Shown: positions 6,245-10,239 of the stretch, in pieces
Numbering within the stretch: position 1 is the stretch's first letter
Layout: each line of letters starts with the position of its first letter
Notes under the pieces: generated by a model
Told to the model about the DNA's origin: nothing
Seen by the model: only the letters and a program-made list of their open reading frames with translations
Database searches by the model: none
Translations under genes and position numbers: made by a program
Assembly (NCBI GenBank): GCA_937991555.1
Contig: CALKHU010000072.1
Location: 1 to 10,239 of the forward strand
DNA length: 10,239 bases
From: an uncultured Caulobacter sp.
GTDB lineage: Bacteria; Pseudomonadota; Alphaproteobacteria; Caulobacterales; Caulobacteraceae
Direction of reading: 5' to 3'

Positions 6245-8349
6245 CGCCGCGTCCTTTCGCCCGGCCGGTAGTCCTCGGCGATCCCGGACGCGGCCAGCTG
6301 CGCCTCGGTGAACAGCACCGGCTTGGTCTTCATGGCCGCGAACAGGGCGACCTGGTCTGCATAGTGCGGCGAGGCCGGCCGGGTGGTGTTCGAGCCGAAC
6401 TGGTGGACGCTCTCGCTCGCCAGGCGGCCTTCGCGGTCCCAGCTGACGAACATGATGAAGGTGTCGCCGGCCACGCCCTTCAGGCGGCCGTCGTCGTCCG
6501 GCGTTCCGTAGACCGCCCGCAGGATGTCCGGACCGCCGTCGACGGGCAGGTCGGCGGGGCCGCGCCGGAGGCGGTTCACCTCGCCCCAGGTCGGGTCGAT
6601 GCGGCCGAAGCGCGTCTTCAGCGTCTCCACGGCGTCGAGCAGCGCCTGCCGGGGCGAGATCTTCGGACCGTCCCCGGTGCGCCCGTTGATCACCGGGACG
6701 GCGGCGAGGACGGCCAGCGCCGCGGCCCGGCTGTCGCGGCCGGTGCGTCCGTCCCAGCGGGCGAGCAGCGCCTTGGCCTCGACGAGACCGGGCTCGTCCG
6801 GCAGGGCGGCGAACTCGCGCAGGACGGCGACCATGTCCGAACGCCGACTGTAGGCCAGATCGTACTTGTAGGCCCGGAACTCGGCGGCGCTGAGCCGGCT
6901 GTCCGCGGCATAGGTCTCCAGCAGGCGCCAGCCGCGGTTGGTCATGTTGGTCTGCACGCCCATGGCGGCGGGGAACGCCTTCGGGTCGAGCCCGTCGCCG
7001 AGCGCCGTGGCCTGGAACGGCGTGTTGTTGGCGTTGAACACCAGGCCGGACTTCGGATTCCAGATCTGGGGCACGCGATCGAACGGCAGATAGCCGGTCC
7101 AGATGAGGTCCGACCGGTCGCCCGGCAGCACGCCCGACCAGTCGACGTCCCCGCGGCGGGCGGGAAACAGGCCGTTGTAGACGTAGCCGACATTCCCGGC
7201 CCGGTCGGCGTAGATGTAGTTGATGCTCGGCAGCGCCTGCAGCGCCATCGCCGCCTTCCATTCCGCGAGGTTCGAGGCCCTGTTCAGCCGCCAGTACTGC
7301 AGCGGCTGACGGGCCTCGCCGATGCCGGCGTAGCGGATGGCGTAGTGTCCGGACTTCGTTTCAAGGACCGGGCCGTGCGCGCTGCGCAGCACCGCGCGCT
7401 TCACGGTCCAGAAGAACGGACCCCAGAGCTTCACCCGCAACCGGGCCTCAGAGCGCTCGAAATCCCGCCAGCGGCCGTCGAGGCGGTACTGGTTCGGGTT
7501 CGCCGGATTCAGGGTCAGGCGGTAGATGTCGACGAGGTCGGGGTTGTTGACCGTGTTGGCCCAGCCGAGGTCGGCGTTGTGGCCGTGCAGCAGGAACGGC
7601 GAGCCAGGGAAGAAGCCGCCGGCGACGTGCCAGCCCTCGCCGCTCTGCACCACCGCCTCGTACCAGGCGACAACGCCTTCGTAGGGCTGGTGGGAATTGA
7701 CCAGCAGCCGCGTGGCGCCGTCGTCGGACCGGACCGGGGCTACGGCGACCCCGTTCGAGCCCTTGGGGAGCGGGTCCGGCGGCAGCTCGTTCAGCCGCCG
7801 CAGCTCGCCGTCGAGGCCGTAGAAGAACGGCGTCTTGAAGACGAAGCCGGCGGCGATGTCGCGGCCGCTGACCGGCAGCAGGCCGGGCGCGACCTCGTCG
7901 GGATGGGCGGCGGCATAGGCGTTCACGCCGTCCGCATAGGCCTCGAGCACTGCACGGACATCGGCGGGGAGGGCGGTCTCGTACTGCGCGTCGACCGTCT
8001 CCCACACGCCCAGCAGGCTGACGAGGTAGTCCGGCACGGCGGCGTCCGGCCCGGCCTTGGCGGCCAGCTTGCCGCGCGTGGCCAGGGTGACGTCCTGGAT
8101 GTTGGCGAAGTCGTCCTCGCTGTGCGCCCACGCCAGGCCGAAGGCGGCGTCGGCGTTGGTCCGGCCGAGGATGTGGGGCACGCCCCAGCGGTCGCGCCGG
8201 ATGCGGACGTCGTACCGCTCGGCCTTCGCGAGCAGCGGCGCGGTGTCGGTGCGCTTCGGCCGATGGGGGACGTCCATGAGCAGGACCGTGGTCGCGGCGA
8301 CCACGATCAGCGCGAGCAGGGCGCCGACACCCCTGATGATCCACTTCAT
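6241..8349 (-). CDS. Penicillin acylase family protein (N-terminal nucleophile hydrolase, AHL-acylase-like)
   Basis: This 702-residue protein belongs to the self-processing acylase family that hydrolyses amide bonds of penicillins, N-acyl-homoserine lactones or related N-acyl compounds. Residues 4-25 form a hydrophobic segment after two basic residues, a signal peptide or membrane anchor that points to the periplasm. The block RRDRWGVPHILGRTNADAAF (51-70) is the usual alpha-chain opening. Autocleavage is expected at G197/S198 in LPKGSNGVAVAP, leaving S198 as the beta-chain nucleophile. Counting from it, residue 23 is H220 (in NSHQPY) and residue 70 is V267. These match the His and Val positions known from the AHL acylase PvdQ. 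An asparagine of NANNTPF (439-445) fits the oxyanion Asn. SPHYADQ (660-666) is a typical C-terminal signature. I chose the ATG at 8349 because it has a GGGGGA site and begins the export signal. An upstream ATG at 8424 would pull REP-like DNA into the gene. Substrate specificity is unresolved. Confidence 0.92.
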   Translation of the reverse strand: MKWIIRGVGALLALIVVAATTVLLMDVPHRPKRTDTAPLLAKAERYDVRIRRDRWGVPHILGRTNADAAFGLAWAHSEDDFANIQDVTLATRGKLAAKAGPDAAVPDYLVSLLGVWETVDAQYETALPADVRAVLEAYADGVNAYAAAHPDEVAPGLLPVSGRDIAAGFVFKTPFFYGLDGELRRLNELPPDPLPKGSNGVAVAPVRSDDGATRLLVNSHQPYEGVVAWYEAVVQSGEGWHVAGGFFPGSPFLLHGHNADLGWANTVNNPDLVDIYRLTLNPANPNQYRLDGRWRDFERSEARLRVKLWGPFFWTVKRAVLRSAHGPVLETKSGHYAIRYAGIGEARQPLQYWRLNRASNLAEWKAAMALQALPSINYIYADRAGNVGYVYNGLFPARRGDVDWSGVLPGDRSDLIWTGYLPFDRVPQIWNPKSGLVFNANNTPFQATALGDGLDPKAFPAAMGVQTNMTNRGWRLLETYAADSRLSAAEFRAYKYDLAYSRRSDMVAVLREFAALPDEPGLVEAKALLARWDGRTGRDSRAAALAVLAAVPVINGRTGDGPKISPRQALLDAVETLKTRFGRIDPTWGEVNRLRRGPADLPVDGGPDILRAVYGTPDDDGRLKGVAGDTFIMFVSWDREGRLASESVHQFGSNTTRPASPHYADQVALFAAMKTKPVLFTEAQLAASGIAEDYRPGERTRR

Positions 8350-8398
8350 CCGCTTCCCCCGACGCGTTTTCGGGACCCTAGCGGTCCAACACTCCTCC

Positions 8399-8605
8399 GT
8401 CATGGCCGGACTTGTCCGGGCCACTCATGCGTGGTGAGGCGGAAGGCCGGCTGCGTGCTTCGACACGCGCTCTTTGAGCGCTGCTCAGCATGACGTAGGT
8501 GGAAAGCCCTGAAAAATGTCATCCTGAGCAGCCGCGCAGCGGCGTGTCGAAGGACGCACGGCATCGCCTGCGTTCATGGGTGGCCCGACCAAGTCAGGCC
8601 ATAAC
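8399..8605. repeat. Nested pair of REP-like inverted repeats
   Basis: Two different palindromic units are arranged one inside the other. The outer arms are 8399-8429 and 8575-8605. Read as complements they agree at 26 of 31 positions without gaps, and each is itself a hairpin (for example GGCCGGA-CTTG-TCCGGGCC on the left). The inner arms are about 8452-8494 and 8518-8558. Their ends match almost perfectly (TGCGTGCTTCGACACGC against TGCGTCCTTCGACACGC, and GCTGCTCAGCATGAC against GCTGCTCAGGATGAC), with divergent middles. Both unit types look like short repeats scattered in alphaproteobacterial genomes between genes. The element lies between the acylase start and the carboxykinase leader and may fold into a large stem in RNA from either strand. 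There is no coding sequence inside. Confidence 0.75.
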
Positions 8606-8816
8606 GGCTGAGAGGCAGGCCCCTCGATCGCGCTCTCCCTGCGTCAGCTGCCGTCACGCTAAGCCTCTGTAACGAAACGTCAGACCGCGGAGCCCCTTTC
8701 GGCTTGCCCCGGGGCCGTGCGGCGGGCTAGGCAGACTCCCGCGCAAGGGGTCGGTCCCCAGTGCCGCGGAAGACGGCAAGGGATCGAGACGCCCCGCTAC
8801 TGTAGGAGCGTCTGTG
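8606..8816 (+). promoter_or_regulatory. Leader and presumed promoter region of the PEP carboxykinase gene
   Basis: This 211-bp stretch has no credible gene. It must carry the promoter of the carboxykinase gene, but I see no clear consensus. TTGCCC (8704-8709) and CTAGGC (8727-8732) are 17 bp apart and are only a weak candidate. Several short hairpins follow: GGGG-TCGGT-CCCC around 8747-8759, TGCCG/CGGCA at 8762-8778, and AGACGC/GCGTCT at 8787-8813. The last one places the Shine-Dalgarno AGGAG (8804-8808) at the edge of its loop and stem. No riboswitch class was recognised. Confidence 0.4.
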
Positions 8817-10239
8817 ATGGGTGCTGAAACCATCGAGGGCCTTGACCAGGCCCCCACCAAACACGCGCGTCTCATCGCGTGGGTCCGCGAGATCGCCGCC
8901 CTGACCAAGCCCGACCGGGTCTACTGGTGCGACGGGTCCGACGCGGAGTGGGAGGCCCTGACCGCCCAGCTCTGCGAGTCCGGCACGCTCAAGCGTCTGA
9001 ACCCCGAGAAGCGTCCGAACAGCTTCTACGCCGCCTCCGATCCGCGCGACGTCGCCCGTGTCGAGAGCCGCACCTTCATCTGCTCCGAAGATCCGGCCGA
9101 CGCCGGTCCGACCAACAACTGGGCCGATCCGGCCGAGATGCGCGAGCGCCTGGGCAAGCTGTTCGACGGCTGCATGCGCGGCCGGACCATGTACGTCGTG
9201 CCCTTCTGCATGGGGCCGATCGGCTCGCCGATCAGCGCGCTGGGCGTGGAGATCACCGACAGCGCCTATGTCGCCATCTCGATGCGGGTCATGACCCGCA
9301 TGGGCAAGGATGCGCTGGACCAGCTGGGCGAGGACGGCTTCTTCGTGCCGGCCGTCCATACGCTGGGCGCTCCGCTCAGCCCCGGCGAGGCCGACGTGCC
9401 GTGGCCCTGCAATGATGAAAAGTGGATCGTCCACTACCCCGAGACGCGCGAGATCTGGTCCTACGGCTCGGGCTACGGCGGCAACGCCCTGCTCGGCAAG
9501 AAGTGCTACGCCCTGCGCATCGCCAGCGTCATGGCCCGCGACGAGGGCTGGCTGGCCGAGCACATGCTGATCCTCAAGCTGACCTCGCCCAAGGGCGCGG
9601 TCCGCTACGTCGCCGCCGCCTTCCCCAGCGCCTGCGGCAAGACCAACCTCGCCATGCTGCAGCCGACCATCGACGGCTGGAAGGCCGAGACGGTGGGCGA
9701 CGACATCTGCTGGATGCGCTTCGGCGACGACGGCCGGCTCTACGCCATCAATCCGGAAGCCGGCTTCTTCGGCGTCGCGCCGGGCACCGGCATCGGCACC
9801 AACAAGAACGCCGTCGAGGCGCTCGACCGCAACACGGTGTTCACCAACGTGGCCCTGACCGAGGACGGCGACGTCTGGTGGGAAGGCCTGACCGACGAGA
9901 AGCCGGCGCGCCTGACCGACTGGCGCGGCCGTCCGTGGACGCCGGAGTCGCCGGAGCCGGCGGCGCACCCGAACGCCCGCTTCGCCGTCAGCGCGGCCCA
10001 GTGCCCGGTGATCGCGTCGGAGTGGGACGACCCCAAGGGCGTGCCGATCGACGCCATCCTGTTCGGCGGCCGCCGCGCCAGCGCCGTGCCGCTGGTCACC
10101 GAGGCCTTCGACTGGGCCCACGGCGTGTTCCTCGGCTCCACGGTCGCCTCGGAAGGCACCGCCGCGGCCGAGAACAAGGTCGGCGAGCTGCGCCGCGACC
10201 CGTTCGCGATGCTGCCGTTCTGCGGCTACAACATGGGCG
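8817..10239 (+). CDS. pckG: Phosphoenolpyruvate carboxykinase, GTP type (runs off right edge)
   Basis: The 474 codons present encode the GTP-dependent form of the enzyme, which converts oxaloacetate and GTP to phosphoenolpyruvate, CO2 and GDP, the entry step of gluconeogenesis in the cytosol. The P-loop is FPSACGKTN (residues 269-277), with K275 and the reactive cysteine C273 typical of GTP-type enzymes. GDDICWM (294-300) is the second metal/nucleotide motif. The blocks CMGPIGSP (131-138), the segment WSYGSGYGGNALLGKKCY (214-231) and EAGFFGVAPGTG (314-325) are also characteristic. The ATP-type enzyme of many alphaproteobacteria is unrelated at these motifs. Full-length relatives have roughly 600 residues, so the C-terminal fifth is missing here. 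I prefer the ATG at 8817 (AGGAG eight bases upstream). A GTG immediately before it, at 8814, is in frame and would add one residue. Confidence 0.97.
   Translation, partial: MGAETIEGLDQAPTKHARLIAWVREIAALTKPDRVYWCDGSDAEWEALTAQLCESGTLKRLNPEKRPNSFYAASDPRDVARVESRTFICSEDPADAGPTNNWADPAEMRERLGKLFDGCMRGRTMYVVPFCMGPIGSPISALGVEITDSAYVAISMRVMTRMGKDALDQLGEDGFFVPAVHTLGAPLSPGEADVPWPCNDEKWIVHYPETREIWSYGSGYGGNALLGKKCYALRIASVMARDEGWLAEHMLILKLTSPKGAVRYVAAAFPSACGKTNLAMLQPTIDGWKAETVGDDICWMRFGDDGRLYAINPEAGFFGVAPGTGIGTNKNAVEALDRNTVFTNVALTEDGDVWWEGLTDEKPARLTDWRGRPWTPESPEPAAHPNARFAVSAAQCPVIASEWDDPKGVPIDAILFGGRRASAVPLVTEAFDWAHGVFLGSTVASEGTAAAENKVGELRRDPFAMLPFCGYNMG

Noticed and set aside
8350..8424. 25-residue extension of the acylase to an ATG at 8424
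   Set aside because: It would place charged residues before the export signal and include REP-like DNA. The ATG at 8349 has a suitable ribosome site and begins a normal signal segment.
6364..8493. 709-codon rightward ORF opposite the acylase gene
   Set aside because: The acylase frame has full catalytic motifs. The opposite frame gives a V/G/R/Q-rich product without any family features.
8650..8816. Possible riboswitch in the carboxykinase leader
   Set aside because: Several small hairpins are present, but no conserved box of the cobalamin, glycine, SAM or other known classes was recognised.
8727..10121. 464-codon leftward ORF opposite the carboxykinase gene
   Set aside because: The rightward frame holds all the GTP-PEPCK motifs. 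The leftward frame is a compositional shadow with repeated A/G/D/V stretches.

Overview
The window is GC-rich, densely coding DNA that most resembles an alphaproteobacterium, probably of the Caulobacterales type. This assignment is an inference. It rests on a GAAC-N7-GAAC (read from the other strand, GTTC-N7-GTTC) SOS operator, on REP-like palindromes of a kind common in alphaproteobacterial genomes, and on the overall character of the proteins. There are nine protein genes, two of them cut by the window edges. I see no rRNA, tRNA, CRISPR array or insertion sequence.

Left part (1-3258). A transglutaminase-like gene runs leftward off the window. Divergent from it is a two-gene operon. The first gene encodes a radical SAM protein with a C-terminal helix-hairpin-helix and a C-terminal QLELF that looks like a sliding-clamp-binding peptide. 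The second encodes a fusion of a DUF4130 domain and a UdgX-type uracil-DNA-binding domain, which keeps the histidine used by UdgX to crosslink to DNA. The stop and start codons overlap by one base. A perfect SOS box sits just upstream. Together these suggest a damage-induced DNA repair or modification system whose chemistry is, as far as I know, not established. It is the most interesting part of the window.

Middle part (3255-8349, all leftward). Two probable transcription units lie here. The downstream one encodes an FAD-dependent monooxygenase-like protein, a SnoaL-like/NTF2-fold protein and a glutathione S-transferase. The upstream one encodes an exported N-terminal-nucleophile acylase of the penicillin/AHL acylase family and a second glutathione S-transferase. 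The 110-bp gap between the units holds a 9-bp inverted repeat that could be an operator. The set looks like accessory catabolism or detoxification, but the substrates cannot be read from the sequence.

Right part (8350-10239). A 467-bp intergenic region holds a nested pair of REP-like inverted repeats and then the leader of a GTP-type phosphoenolpyruvate carboxykinase gene. That gluconeogenic gene runs off the right edge after 474 codons.
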